Below, in pieces: positions 1-8,575 of a DNA stretch of 64,000 bases. Both the position numbers and the translations under genes were made by a program. The notes below the pieces were generated by a model. That model searched no databases, had not been told where the DNA came from, and saw only the letters and a program-made list of their open reading frames with translations. Location of the stretch: assembly GCA_021325025.1 (NCBI GenBank), contig JAJPHZ010000020.1:1-64000 (forward strand). The letters are read 5' to 3'. This stretch comes from Pseudomonadota bacterium (lineage in GTDB: Bacteria > Desulfobacterota > Binatia > Binatales > Binataceae). Each line of letters begins with the position of its first letter. The stretch's first letter is position 1.

Positions 1-285
1 CTGCGCACCACTCGCTCTGGATTCGAGAGCCCCTTCGGTCAGAAACCTAACCCTATCCCCTTCCCGGAACCGGGAAGGGGAACCACCTTTCTGCCTCCCC
101 TTCCCGTATCGGGAAGGGGCCGGGGGTTAGGTCTGCGCCAGCGCAATGATCCTGCGCACCACTCGCTCTGGATTCGAGACCCCCCTTCAGTCAGAAACCT
201 AACCCCTGACCCCTTCCCGGAACCGGGAAGGGGAACCACCTTTCTGCCGCCCCTTCCCGTATCGGGAAGGGGCCGGGGGTTAGGT
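1..285. repeat. Two tandem copies of a ~151-bp palindrome-rich repeat
   Basis: Copy 1 starts at 1 and copy 2 at 152, beginning with the same ctgcgcaccactcgctctgg stretch. Each copy carries a palindromic core (45-132 and 197-285). The outer arms read ACCTAACCCC at the left and GGGGTTAGGT at the right, so each core can fold end to end. Inside each core are two perfect hairpins: an 11-bp stem (57-80, 210-233) and a 10-bp stem (97-119, 250-272), both built on CCCCTTCCCG. The array lies directly downstream of the minus-strand amidohydrolase that ends at 286. This is REP/BIME-like architecture. A role in termination or mRNA protection is inference. Confidence 0.85.
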
Positions 286-1962
286 TTACGAGCGCAGCAC
301 TTCGCCCGGGGTGGCGCCGGTATATTTGCCGTCCTCGTAGACCATCACGCCGTTGACCACGGTGTGGATGACGCCCGTGGCGGGCATGATCAGGCGCTTG
401 CCGCCGCCGGGCAGATCGTTGGTCATGGTGCCGCGCCGCGGCGAGCCGACCGTACCAGCGTCGAAGATCGCGATATCGGCGGCATTGCCGACCGTGAGCC
501 GGCCGCGCCCCTTGAGCCCGAAGAAATCCGCCGGCTCCGACGTGATGCGCTTGACCGCGTACTCCAGCGTGATCGCCTGCAGTTCGCGCACCCAATGGCC
601 GAGCAGGTAGGTGCAATAGCCCGCGTCGCACAGCAGGTTGACGTGTGCGCCTGCATCCGACAGTCCGATCAACGGACGCGGGTCGTTGATCAACTTCGCC
701 AGCCGCTCTTCGTTGGTGTTGAATACTGCCTGGCTGAGCGAGATGTTGAGATCGTCCTCGATCGCCAGATCGAGCACCATCTCGAATTCCTGACCAACGC
801 GGCCGCGTTCGCGGGCCACTTGGGCCACGGGCTTGCCGAGCAGGGTTTTCAATTCGGCTTTGCCGGCATCGCAAAACTCCACGCGCTCCCAATTGCGGCG
901 GAACACGCCACGCTTCATCTCGTCAACCACCGCGCGGCGGAAATCCGGGTCGGCATAGATCTGTTTGAGCTTGTCGGGCGGCTGGCCGACGGCCGGCTGC
1001 CACGCTCTCATCATCGAAAATCCCAGCCCCGACTTGAGCTCATATTCGGCGATTAGCGGGCGGCAGGTCATCTGCGGAATGCCGCCGCGCCTGATCAGGG
1101 AATCGGCGCGCTCCAGGGTTTCGGCGCTGGCATGGGGCTGATCGTCGCGATCGAAAATCGCCAGCCACGTCACGCGCCGCCCGCTCTCATCCAACAGAAA
1201 ACGAAGCAGGTCCAGCTCATGGTCCTGGATATGGCCGAAGTTCTGCGTCAGCGTGATTTCCACCACGCCCTTGCCCAGCCCGCGCAGCACGCGCGCATAG
1301 GCGCCCAACTCGGCGCGATCCGCAAGCCGGCAGGCCAACGGCCGGCCCTTGTAGCCGACGTGTTGAACGCCGGTGGTGTGCGAGAAACCGAGCGCGCCGG
1401 CGGCGATCGCTTCGCGCAGCAGCGCGGCGATCTGTTCGGTCTCGCGCGGAGTCGCCGCACGTTCCATCGACTCCTCGCCCATCACGTAATGGCGAAACGG
1501 GGTGAGCGGGGCGAGGAAACTCAGGTTGATTGCGCTGCCCCGGCGGCGGGCCGCGTCCATGTAGCTGGGGAAACTTTCCCAATCCCAGGTGATACCGCGT
1601 TGGAGCACCTCGAAGGGGATACCCTCGACGTTGACCAGGTCGTGCGCCGCGATGTCATGGATGTTGGGCCGGCAGGGCGCCAGCCCCACGCCGCAGTTGC
1701 CCATCACCACGCTGGTCACGCCATGCCACGACGAGCTGGTGATCTGCGGATCCCAGCAGATCTGGGCGTCGTAATGGGTATGCGGATCGACAAAGCCGGG
1801 CGCCACGATCAGGCCGTCTGCGTCGATCACGCGCGCGGCGCCGTCGCGCACCTTGCCGACCTCGGCAACAATGCCGCCCTTGATCGCAACATCAGCGAGC
1901 CGGCGCGGCGCGCCAGTGCCGTCCACTACCGTTCCATTCTTGATCAGCAGGTCGTATGACAT
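286..1962 (-). CDS. N-acyl-D-amino-acid deacylase-family amidohydrolase
   Basis: This 558-residue protein belongs to the metal-dependent amidohydrolase superfamily, D-aminoacylase/dihydroorotase-like branch. It starts with the typical beta-sandwich strand (DLLIKNGTVVDGTG), followed by the metal-binding motif GFVDPHTHYD with His 61 and His 63. A late GLSDAGAH motif near residue 432 supplies the conserved Asp. The C-terminal segment GRLTVGNAADIAIFD closes the sandwich domain as in N-acyl-D-Asp/D-Glu deacylases. Family members hydrolyse N-acylated D-amino acids or related cyclic amides; the substrate cannot be read from sequence. It is cytoplasmic, with no signal peptide. It lies 65 bp downstream of another amidohydrolase on the same strand, so co-transcription is plausible. 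Confidence 0.85.
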   Translation of the reverse strand: MSYDLLIKNGTVVDGTGAPRRLADVAIKGGIVAEVGKVRDGAARVIDADGLIVAPGFVDPHTHYDAQICWDPQITSSSWHGVTSVVMGNCGVGLAPCRPNIHDIAAHDLVNVEGIPFEVLQRGITWDWESFPSYMDAARRRGSAINLSFLAPLTPFRHYVMGEESMERAATPRETEQIAALLREAIAAGALGFSHTTGVQHVGYKGRPLACRLADRAELGAYARVLRGLGKGVVEITLTQNFGHIQDHELDLLRFLLDESGRRVTWLAIFDRDDQPHASAETLERADSLIRRGGIPQMTCRPLIAEYELKSGLGFSMMRAWQPAVGQPPDKLKQIYADPDFRRAVVDEMKRGVFRRNWERVEFCDAGKAELKTLLGKPVAQVARERGRVGQEFEMVLDLAIEDDLNISLSQAVFNTNEERLAKLINDPRPLIGLSDAGAHVNLLCDAGYCTYLLGHWVRELQAITLEYAVKRITSEPADFFGLKGRGRLTVGNAADIAIFDAGTVGSPRRGTMTNDLPGGGKRLIMPATGVIHTVVNGVMVYEDGKYTGATPGEVLRS

Positions 1963-2027
1963 GGCGATTCACCCTGGGGATTGCAAGCGGCCGGCTCATG
2001 CCGGCCGCACGCGCTGCCGGAGCAGCC

Positions 2028-3146
2028 CTAGTTCAGGTCCATCCGGTAAGCCTTGACCGCGTTGTCGCAGGTGATCTTGCGCTTGACGGTCTCGCTGACA
2101 TGGGCGAAGTCCTTGGCGATTACTTCCTGCGAATGCGGCCAGGTGGAGTCGGTGTGGGGAAAGTCGGAGGCCCACATAAACCGGTCCTCGCCAAAGTAAC
2201 TGGTGGTCAGCGGAGCCACCGGATCGTCCTGGAACGTTGCCCACAATTGGCGGCGCAAGTATTCGCTGGGCAACATCTTGAGCCGCTGCCCTGAGGGCGT
2301 CATGGTGAGGAACTTTTCGTGGATGTGGTCGAGGCGATGCAGGTAATGGGCGATCCAGCCCGCATCATTCTCGGCGGACACGATTTTCAACCTGGGGAAA
2401 CGTTCCAGCGCACCGCCGTAGATCAGGGCGCGCAGCGACTGCTGGATCTCGAAGATCGGATCCAGCGGCGGGCGGCCGCCGGGCGCCCGTGGTCCGTCGA
2501 AGCGGATCTCGTTCTGCTTCTTTTGCGTGATGACGTGCAGGGAGATCGGCAAGTCGAGGTCCTGCGCCGCCGCCCAGAACGGATCGTATAGCGGCCGGGA
2601 GTAGGGCCGATCCTCGGGCGGCGCACCCCAGATCATCGCACCGCGAAATCCCATCTTGGCACAGCGCTCCAACTCCTTGACGCCAGCCGCCACGTCTTCC
2701 AGCGAGATCAGCGCGATCGCATAAAGCCGCTTGGGCGCGTAAGAGGCGTATTCGCCCAGCCAGTTGTTGAAGACCGAAAAACAGATCTGCTGCAGCTCCA
2801 CGTCGTCCAATCCGAACAGCGGCATCCCCAGCGTCGTGTACAGCACTTCGGCCGCCACCCCGTCGATGTCCTGGTCCTTGAGCCGCTCCGCGGGGTCCCA
2901 TCCGCTGGGCCGCGCCGCCTCGTAGCCTTTGGTCAGATGCTCCTTCAGTTCGGCGCCGCTTTTGCCGATTCCAAAGCCGGCCGCCACCGGAAACGGCACG
3001 ATGCCCGGGGCGACAAACTGATAGGTGCCTTTCTCGTTCTGCACCACGCGCGGCGCCCGATCCTGGAATTTCTTGTCCAGGCGTTCGGTCCACAAGGTCG
3101 GCGGTTCCATCACGTGCGAATCCGCGGAGACGACCAGAGCAGCCAT
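2028..3146 (-). CDS. Amidohydrolase-2 family protein (paralogue 1)
   Basis: The 372-residue TIM-barrel protein of the amidohydrolase-2 family (ACMSD/gamma-resorcylate decarboxylase relatives) opens with SADSHVMEPP. Asp 9 and His 11 there replace the classic HxH metal pair. It carries the terminal metal Asp in ASDFPHTD near residue 325. The ATG is preceded by a strong GAGGAGGA site about 7 nt upstream, which fixes the start. The family decarboxylates or hydrolyses aromatic or cyclic acids, usually with Zn or Mn. It is followed on the same strand by the D-aminoacylase-like gene. It is one of four amidohydrolase-2 paralogues in this window. The exact substrate is unknown. Confidence 0.88.
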   Translation of the reverse strand: MAALVVSADSHVMEPPTLWTERLDKKFQDRAPRVVQNEKGTYQFVAPGIVPFPVAAGFGIGKSGAELKEHLTKGYEAARPSGWDPAERLKDQDIDGVAAEVLYTTLGMPLFGLDDVELQQICFSVFNNWLGEYASYAPKRLYAIALISLEDVAAGVKELERCAKMGFRGAMIWGAPPEDRPYSRPLYDPFWAAAQDLDLPISLHVITQKKQNEIRFDGPRAPGGRPPLDPIFEIQQSLRALIYGGALERFPRLKIVSAENDAGWIAHYLHRLDHIHEKFLTMTPSGQRLKMLPSEYLRRQLWATFQDDPVAPLTTSYFGEDRFMWASDFPHTDSTWPHSQEVIAKDFAHVSETVKRKITCDNAVKAYRMDLN

Positions 3147-3417
3147 TTCGCAATCCTCCTCGAGCGATTTTTACACGCCGGTCTCCCGGCGGTATCGTCA
3201 TGAAAACGCAGCGCGGGCGGGCCCAATCGGGGGCGGCGCTGGATCGCGGCTGTCGGACACGACGCCGCTTGCGCAAACACACCAGTGAAGCGACCGCCGA
3301 ATCGTCGGGTCTGCCTCCCGCCGCCATCCTGTCACAGTAAAGCCTGCCCTGTACAGCGATCGGCGCTGCCGCAAATTGCCTGCTAACCACCCTCTGAGGA
3401 CGGCAAAACCCGTCCTC

Positions 3418-6306
3418 TCACAATTCAAAGCCGTCCTCCTCCCATAGCGACGCCGTTCCCTTGCAGACCATCCGGCAAATGTGCGGTCCGCCCGGCAGGC
3501 AGATGCCGTGGGCGATACAGGCTGTCTTGCAGCCGGTAGCCCATAGCTGCGCGAAGTTGTTGCCGGCGGCGCACGGCGGGAATGAGGCGATAGGCAGATT
3601 GCCCATCGTGACCATCCCGGCGACGGTCAGCGCTCCGGTGCCCTGGTCGTGTTGGGGAATGGGAATCGAGGAAATTGCGCGGTCGGGGATGTCGTCGAGG
3701 AAACTGTTGGGGCCTATGGTCGCCGTGCCGGTGTGTCCGGCAATCATCTGCACCGGCAGCAGGTGCTCCGAACCCGGCGCGCCGTTGGCGGCGGTGCGGT
3801 AGATGTTGTAGGAGTCCTCCGCGCCCGTGGCGGAGGGCAAAATCAGGAACTTGATGGTGCTGCCGGCGCCGACTCTGCCGCATGCCGCAGTCAGTTCGTT
3901 GCTGTGCGGCCCCTCAACGCCGCGGCTAATCGGCGTCACGAAATAATGGTAGGTATACCCGCGGCCGCCCGAGCAATAGCCGCCGAGCAAGACGATGGTG
4001 GGCGCGCTCAGGGGATTGATCAGAACCGGTCCGCCGTTGACCACCAGCTTGCCCGGGAACAGGTGCAAGTAGTTGTCAGGCGCGCGCACGAAACCGACAT
4101 TTTTCCAGGTCTGACTTCCGTCGCGAACCGTGGCGTTAACCGGCACTGATGCCCAATCGGGCGGGGTTGTGCCGGACCTGCCGTTGCCGATTCCTTCAAA
4201 AGAGTAACCCCACGGATTTCGGCTCCACGGCGTGATTACCGAAGCGGAGTTGTAGGCGGTCTGCGCGCGCCAATCACGGCCCGCCCAGCCGCCCACCAGG
4301 TACATGTACGAGTCGGGCAGGGTGGCGTTGTTCTGGCCATTGTTGGCAGTTGGACCGGGACCGGGGATGAAGCTTATCTGCGTGGTCTGCCGGGTGTCGG
4401 AGGGAGCATTGAACAGCGCGATGTTTTGCTTGGGGTTGAGCCCCAGACAGCCCTCGCATCGAAACAGCCGGTAGGCCGACCCGTTCTGGCTGAGGTCCAC
4501 GGTGGGCGTCAGGTATGGCTTGGCGCCGGAGACGCCGGTGGTCATAAGCTGCAGGCTGCGGGCCAGAATCTGCGCGTGATCGCCGAGGTCCAGCCGGATG
4601 ATATCGCCGCGCGTCCCGTCTACCCTGTTGACCGGCATGAAAGCGGTCGCTTCGTACTCCGACTCATCGATGCTGATAGGCCCGATTGGAGAGCCGCCAA
4701 AGTTGGCCGCGCCCATCAGCGTGGCAATCATGGCGCTGTGCACTCTGAGGTTGGCTCCGGCCGCGACGGTCAGGGGTTTTGGGCTGCGCGCGGCAATTAC
4801 CACGCGATTGGCAAGATCGACGGCCGCGCTGACGTCGCGATTGATGCGGCGGTCGGAATCAATGGCGTCGGCCAGGCCGGCGGCGATTTGACGCGCCGCA
4901 CCGCCGCTCGAACTGAGAGCTACCGCATAGCCATTGACCCTGAGGCTGAAATTCCCCCCGCCCTCGCCCGCTCTGACGACGACCACGTACTGGCCGATAT
5001 TGCTCCATCTCACTCCGCCGTCCTGCGTTGTGGCCAGCGCATTGACCGCCCACGCGGGTTGGCCTGCGCCAGTCCGCTGCCCCTCGACAACGCGCTGAAA
5101 ATTGCCGTTATTGTCCCTGACGACGAAGTTGGGAACGACGTTTCGCCGCGCCAGCCATACTCCGCCGACGGCGGTTGCGTTGTCGGTTTCATTGGCCAGG
5201 TTGGACACGTACAGGCGGCCGCCGGTGGCAAATACCATCCCCCCATCGAGGTCTTCCATGCCGTGCACGTAGACCTGCGCGGTGCCGTCGGGCGCCAGGT
5301 TGTCCACATCGACGCCGCAGCGCCAAAATGAGTTTCTTTCCAGCGTCCATTCCACGGCCTGCGACTGCGAGAAGTAAATGCCCTCGTTGAGCATGCTGAA
5401 ATAATTGCGCTTGACGATGTTGCGGTCCGTTTGCGCCGGACCGCCGGCATAAATTCCGAATTGCGCCGGCGCATAACCGTCTTCGGGCAGACCGTAGCCC
5501 GCACCCGAACCGATCAGATTGCCTTCGATTACGTTAAAGGAGGTCGGCGCCAGGCAGGGACGCCCGTTTTGAAAAAGCGCGATAAGGGCGCGCGGCCGGC
5601 TGGCCGGATATGAGCTGCCAATCAGCATCATCCCGCGAATTCTGCTCTGCGTCGAACAGGTCAAAGTGATCATGTCGGCGCCGGCCGCGCCCGCCCACTC
5701 CAGACCGCAGGCCGGCTTGCTGTCGCGGGCGTTGTTCCAGCCCACGCAACTCAACTGCAGACTCTTGTTGAGCGCCACGATCGGCTTGCCAACCATGGCA
5801 AACCCTTTCATCGGCAAAGCGACCGCCACTGCCCGCAGTTGGGAGGCATCGCCGTTGGCGGCAATCGCGGCGTTGATCGCCGGGCCGACGTCGGTGCCGT
5901 AGCGCACCACCGCCGTTCCCGTGAGGTTGGGTCCACTGTAGGTCGCCGGTCCGCTGCATTTTCCCGCGGCGGTAAAACTTCCCAGCGTGATGCTGGAGGC
6001 CGAGTTGTAAGCGTAAACGCAGCCTGCGAAGACGGTGCGTCCATGCACGGGCGCGGTAAACACCTTAAGCGCCTTGCCACGGTCAGCGGGCACAAAGGTG
6101 TTCTTCGTCACGGCAAGGGCGCTAGACCCGTTTTTGACCGTCGCGCCCGGAATTTGGACAGTGTCGAAGCCGACGCCGGCAGGCGCGAAGTCCAGCGGAT
6201 TGTACACGGCGGGCGCGGCTTTGGTGGGCGCAGGTTGCGCCAACGCCGGCACGGCAAGCATCACAGAGGCGATTGCCAGAGCAACAATCTTAATCTTTGC
6301 GTCCAC
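3418..6306 (-). CDS. Large secreted right-handed beta-helix protein
   Basis: I choose the GTG at 6304-6306 as start. It has GGAGAG just upstream and is followed at once by a signal peptide (KIKIVALAIASVMLAVPALA, cleavage after ALA). The open frame runs further upstream but would overlap the next gene. The mature ~940 residues are Gly/Asn/Ala rich. The central part (around NVIEGNLIGSGAGYG and RNIVKRNYFSMLNEG) looks like pectate-lyase-type parallel beta-helix rungs. A fibronectin-like stretch follows (YTYHYFVTPISRGVEGPHSN). The last ~50 residues contain seven cysteines, including CKTACIAHGICLPGGPHIC, suggesting a disulfide-bonded tail. It is probably extracellular and glycan- or surface-associated. 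No catalytic residues could be assigned. Confidence 0.75.
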   Translation of the reverse strand: MDAKIKIVALAIASVMLAVPALAQPAPTKAAPAVYNPLDFAPAGVGFDTVQIPGATVKNGSSALAVTKNTFVPADRGKALKVFTAPVHGRTVFAGCVYAYNSASSITLGSFTAAGKCSGPATYSGPNLTGTAVVRYGTDVGPAINAAIAANGDASQLRAVAVALPMKGFAMVGKPIVALNKSLQLSCVGWNNARDSKPACGLEWAGAAGADMITLTCSTQSRIRGMMLIGSSYPASRPRALIALFQNGRPCLAPTSFNVIEGNLIGSGAGYGLPEDGYAPAQFGIYAGGPAQTDRNIVKRNYFSMLNEGIYFSQSQAVEWTLERNSFWRCGVDVDNLAPDGTAQVYVHGMEDLDGGMVFATGGRLYVSNLANETDNATAVGGVWLARRNVVPNFVVRDNNGNFQRVVEGQRTGAGQPAWAVNALATTQDGGVRWSNIGQYVVVVRAGEGGGNFSLRVNGYAVALSSSGGAARQIAAGLADAIDSDRRINRDVSAAVDLANRVVIAARSPKPLTVAAGANLRVHSAMIATLMGAANFGGSPIGPISIDESEYEATAFMPVNRVDGTRGDIIRLDLGDHAQILARSLQLMTTGVSGAKPYLTPTVDLSQNGSAYRLFRCEGCLGLNPKQNIALFNAPSDTRQTTQISFIPGPGPTANNGQNNATLPDSYMYLVGGWAGRDWRAQTAYNSASVITPWSRNPWGYSFEGIGNGRSGTTPPDWASVPVNATVRDGSQTWKNVGFVRAPDNYLHLFPGKLVVNGGPVLINPLSAPTIVLLGGYCSGGRGYTYHYFVTPISRGVEGPHSNELTAACGRVGAGSTIKFLILPSATGAEDSYNIYRTAANGAPGSEHLLPVQMIAGHTGTATIGPNSFLDDIPDRAISSIPIPQHDQGTGALTVAGMVTMGNLPIASFPPCAAGNNFAQLWATGCKTACIAHGICLPGGPHICRMVCKGTASLWEEDGFEL

Positions 6307-6335
6307 TGCATCTCTCCAAAGTACGATGGCTAAGA

Positions 6336-6851
6336 TCAGTAAGTGCCGGGAGCCAGTTTGCCGTGGTCCCAACTGGCCCATCTCTGCGGCACGAACGTGA
6401 TGGCGACGCGCTTTTGCGCTCGCAGCCTGACGAATTCCAGTAATTCGGTTTGCGGCCGGGCGCCCAGGCGCAGGTTGCGCTCGGCGCCGTTTTGCCACAT
6501 CGCGGTGAGGATCTCGATGACGCGGCCGGGGTCTTCATCCAGCTCGCAAACGCCGCGAATCATCAGGCCGCGCAGCCGACGATGCTCAAAGCCGCCCGGC
6601 TCGCCCCAGGGCGAAGCTTCCAGGATCACCGCGGCCCTGGGGTCGCGGCGCAGGTTCACCACCTTCTGCGACTTGCCGTAGGTCTGGAAGAAAATCCTGC
6701 CGTCTTTGTACACCCACCCCATCGACACGATATGCGGATAGCCGCCGGGACCATTGGTAGCCAGAAACATCGGCCACATCTCCCTCATCCCCTCGTGCAG
6801 AAAGGCCACCGCCTCCTCGCGGGTCATCTTGATCGCGTCGCGCTGCTTCAA
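6336..6851 (-). CDS. Pyridoxamine 5'-phosphate oxidase-family (PPOX) flavoprotein
   Basis: This 171-residue split-barrel protein shows PPOX family features. They include PMFLATNGPGGYPHIVSMG, GRIFFQTYGKSQKVVNLRRD and PRAAVILE, which shape a flavin (FMN or F420) site. The frame starts with TTG at 6849-6851, 7 nt after a GGGAGGA ribosome site, which favours TTG over the internal ATG at codon 9. Family members oxidise or reduce small molecules, or bind heme or biliverdin; the substrate is not visible. The beta-helix gene begins 29 bp downstream on the same strand, but functional coupling is not evident. Confidence 0.8.
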   Translation of the reverse strand: MKQRDAIKMTREEAVAFLHEGMREMWPMFLATNGPGGYPHIVSMGWVYKDGRIFFQTYGKSQKVVNLRRDPRAAVILEASPWGEPGGFEHRRLRGLMIRGVCELDEDPGRVIEILTAMWQNGAERNLRLGARPQTELLEFVRLRAQKRVAITFVPQRWASWDHGKLAPGTY

Positions 6852-6893
6852 GCTTAATCCTCCCGCCGATGATTCGTCGGCTTCATGACAGCT

Positions 6894-7667
6894 TCAGAAG
6901 GTCCAACCCAGGATCGACTTTAAAAACACCCCATTGCTGGCGCGGGTCAGGCCGAAGCCCACCCCCAGGTTGACCTCCAGCCGCGGGTCGAGTTCCAGGT
7001 TGAGGGTGGGCACGATGAAATGCTGCTGGGTCTGGATGCTGGGCAGATGTTCAAGCGCGCCCATGTCGCCGTAGTATTCCACCGCGGGCGACAGCCAGCT
7101 CAGCAGATGGTTGTAAACAACCTCGCCCGAGGGATCGAATTGGACTCCCTGATGCGTGCCCGGACCGCGGAAGGGCTTTTCAAGCGCCAAATTCGCGACG
7201 ATATCGAAGCGGCGCAGGTGGGACTCGAGAATCGGGCGCAGTTCCAAACCCAGCGGATTTTCCTCGGCAGCAAAGCGCATGTACTCCAGTTCGATGTTTC
7301 CGCCGAGTTCTATCGGCCATCGCTCGCTTTGGCTGATGCCGAAATGGATTTTGGTGCGCGCGCCGGCGTACTCGTAATTGCCGTTGCTCAGCTTGGCGGT
7401 GGCCAGGTACTGCCCCACCTCCAGGTGCTCGAAGATGCCATAGGTCGCCTCCAGCGTTTCGTGAATCTGGTAGGGGTTGATGGCGTCATGGGCCAACTGG
7501 CCGGTGGCGGTGGTAACGCTGTTGGAGTGCAGCTCCAGAGTCAGATGGCCCTTTGGCGCGGTGTCCACGGTATAGATCTGGATCTCGTAGAAGTCGATGG
7601 CCGCCACGTTTGCGGGCCTCAACGCCCACCAGGCAAGCGCTGCGACAATTGCGCTCCACCATCTCAT
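6894..7667 (-). CDS. Putative outer-membrane protein translationally coupled to nth
   Basis: The ATG at 7665-7667 overlaps the nth stop codon as ATGA. The 257-residue product starts with a signal peptide (MRWWSAIVAALAWW...NVAA). The rest alternates polar and hydrophobic residues and ends in Phe (SILGWTF), which fits a small transmembrane beta-barrel. Repeated strands such as HLTLELHSNSV, PIELGGNIELEYM and VNLGVGFGLTRA support this. It has no clear named family by eye. The 4-bp overlap with a DNA-repair gene suggests translational coupling rather than shared function. Confidence 0.65.
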   Translation of the reverse strand: MRWWSAIVAALAWWALRPANVAAIDFYEIQIYTVDTAPKGHLTLELHSNSVTTATGQLAHDAINPYQIHETLEATYGIFEHLEVGQYLATAKLSNGNYEYAGARTKIHFGISQSERWPIELGGNIELEYMRFAAEENPLGLELRPILESHLRRFDIVANLALEKPFRGPGTHQGVQFDPSGEVVYNHLLSWLSPAVEYYGDMGALEHLPSIQTQQHFIVPTLNLELDPRLEVNLGVGFGLTRASNGVFLKSILGWTF

Positions 7668-8401
7668 CGTGAGCGGACGACGCCGATCCGCGGGCATCGC
7701 GGGGCCAGCACACAGCGCGAGCACCACGGCGATACCGGCTGACAAATCGTCTGGCCGAAGGCCACCAGCAGGCCGTTGTACTCGATCCAAAAACGGCGCG
7801 GCAGCACCCGGCGCAGCGCGGCCTCGGTCTGCTCGGGAGTTTTGGTACGCACCAGACCCCATCGGTTGGAGATGCGATGCACGTGCGTGTCCACGCAGAT
7901 GCCGGGTTTGCGGAATGCCTGCGTGACCACCAAATTGGCGGTCTTGCGCCCCACGCCTTTAAGCGTCAGCAGTGCATCAATCCGGTCGGGGACCTGGCCG
8001 CCGAAGCGCTCGATCAGGTCGCGGCAGATGTCGCGGATCACGCGGACCTTGGTGCGGTAAAAGCCAACCGGATAGATCGCGCGCTCCAGTTGCGCCGGCT
8101 CGATCGCCAGCATCTGCTGCGGAGTGTCGGCCAGCGCAAACAGCCGCGGCGCCGCGATGGCGGTGGTCTGGTCCTTGGTGCGCAGGCTCAGGATACATCC
8201 GATCAGGGTCTTGAAGGGATCGTCTTCCTCAGCCGCCATCAGCGCCAGAACCGGCGCCTGCCACGACGCGGCTTCGCGCCGCAGGCGCTTGAGCGCCGCG
8301 CCCGCGGTGCGGGCGGTGAACGCGGGCGGATGGGCCTTGACCCGGCCATCCCTGCCAGCCCGTTTGCGATCCGCGCCAACACGTTGCGAGGCTTCGGTCA
8401 T
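7664..8401 (-). CDS. nth: Endonuclease III (base-excision repair glycosylase/AP lyase)
   Basis: The 245-residue enzyme removes oxidised pyrimidines and nicks abasic DNA. Visible marks are the helix-hairpin-helix LKGVGRKTANLV near residue 144 with the catalytic Lys, and CVDTHVHRISNR near residue 170 with the catalytic Asp. The C-terminal [4Fe-4S] set is C-x6-C-x2-C-x5-C in CQPVSPWCSRCVLAPRC. The start is taken at the ATG at 8399-8401, with GGAAG upstream. An in-frame start at 8470 would add 23 Arg-rich residues. The N-terminal 30 residues before the core are basic and probably disordered. The gene is coupled by ATGA to the downstream membrane protein gene. Confidence 0.93.
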   Translation of the reverse strand: MTEASQRVGADRKRAGRDGRVKAHPPAFTARTAGAALKRLRREAASWQAPVLALMAAEEDDPFKTLIGCILSLRTKDQTTAIAAPRLFALADTPQQMLAIEPAQLERAIYPVGFYRTKVRVIRDICRDLIERFGGQVPDRIDALLTLKGVGRKTANLVVTQAFRKPGICVDTHVHRISNRWGLVRTKTPEQTEAALRRVLPRRFWIEYNGLLVAFGQTICQPVSPWCSRCVLAPRCPRIGVVRSR

Positions 8402-8575
8402 TGAAGTCTTCCGCTGCTGTCGGTCAACTCGGCGATCGAGCTTAGCACGCCTGCGCCAGCCAATAAGCATCGGCGGCGAACCATCGCGCCATTACCGCCG
8501 CGCCCTTGCTTTGACGTACAATTGCGCGCGATGGAAGCGACATTGGGCTTGGAGAAGACACGGAGGCGAGGGTGG

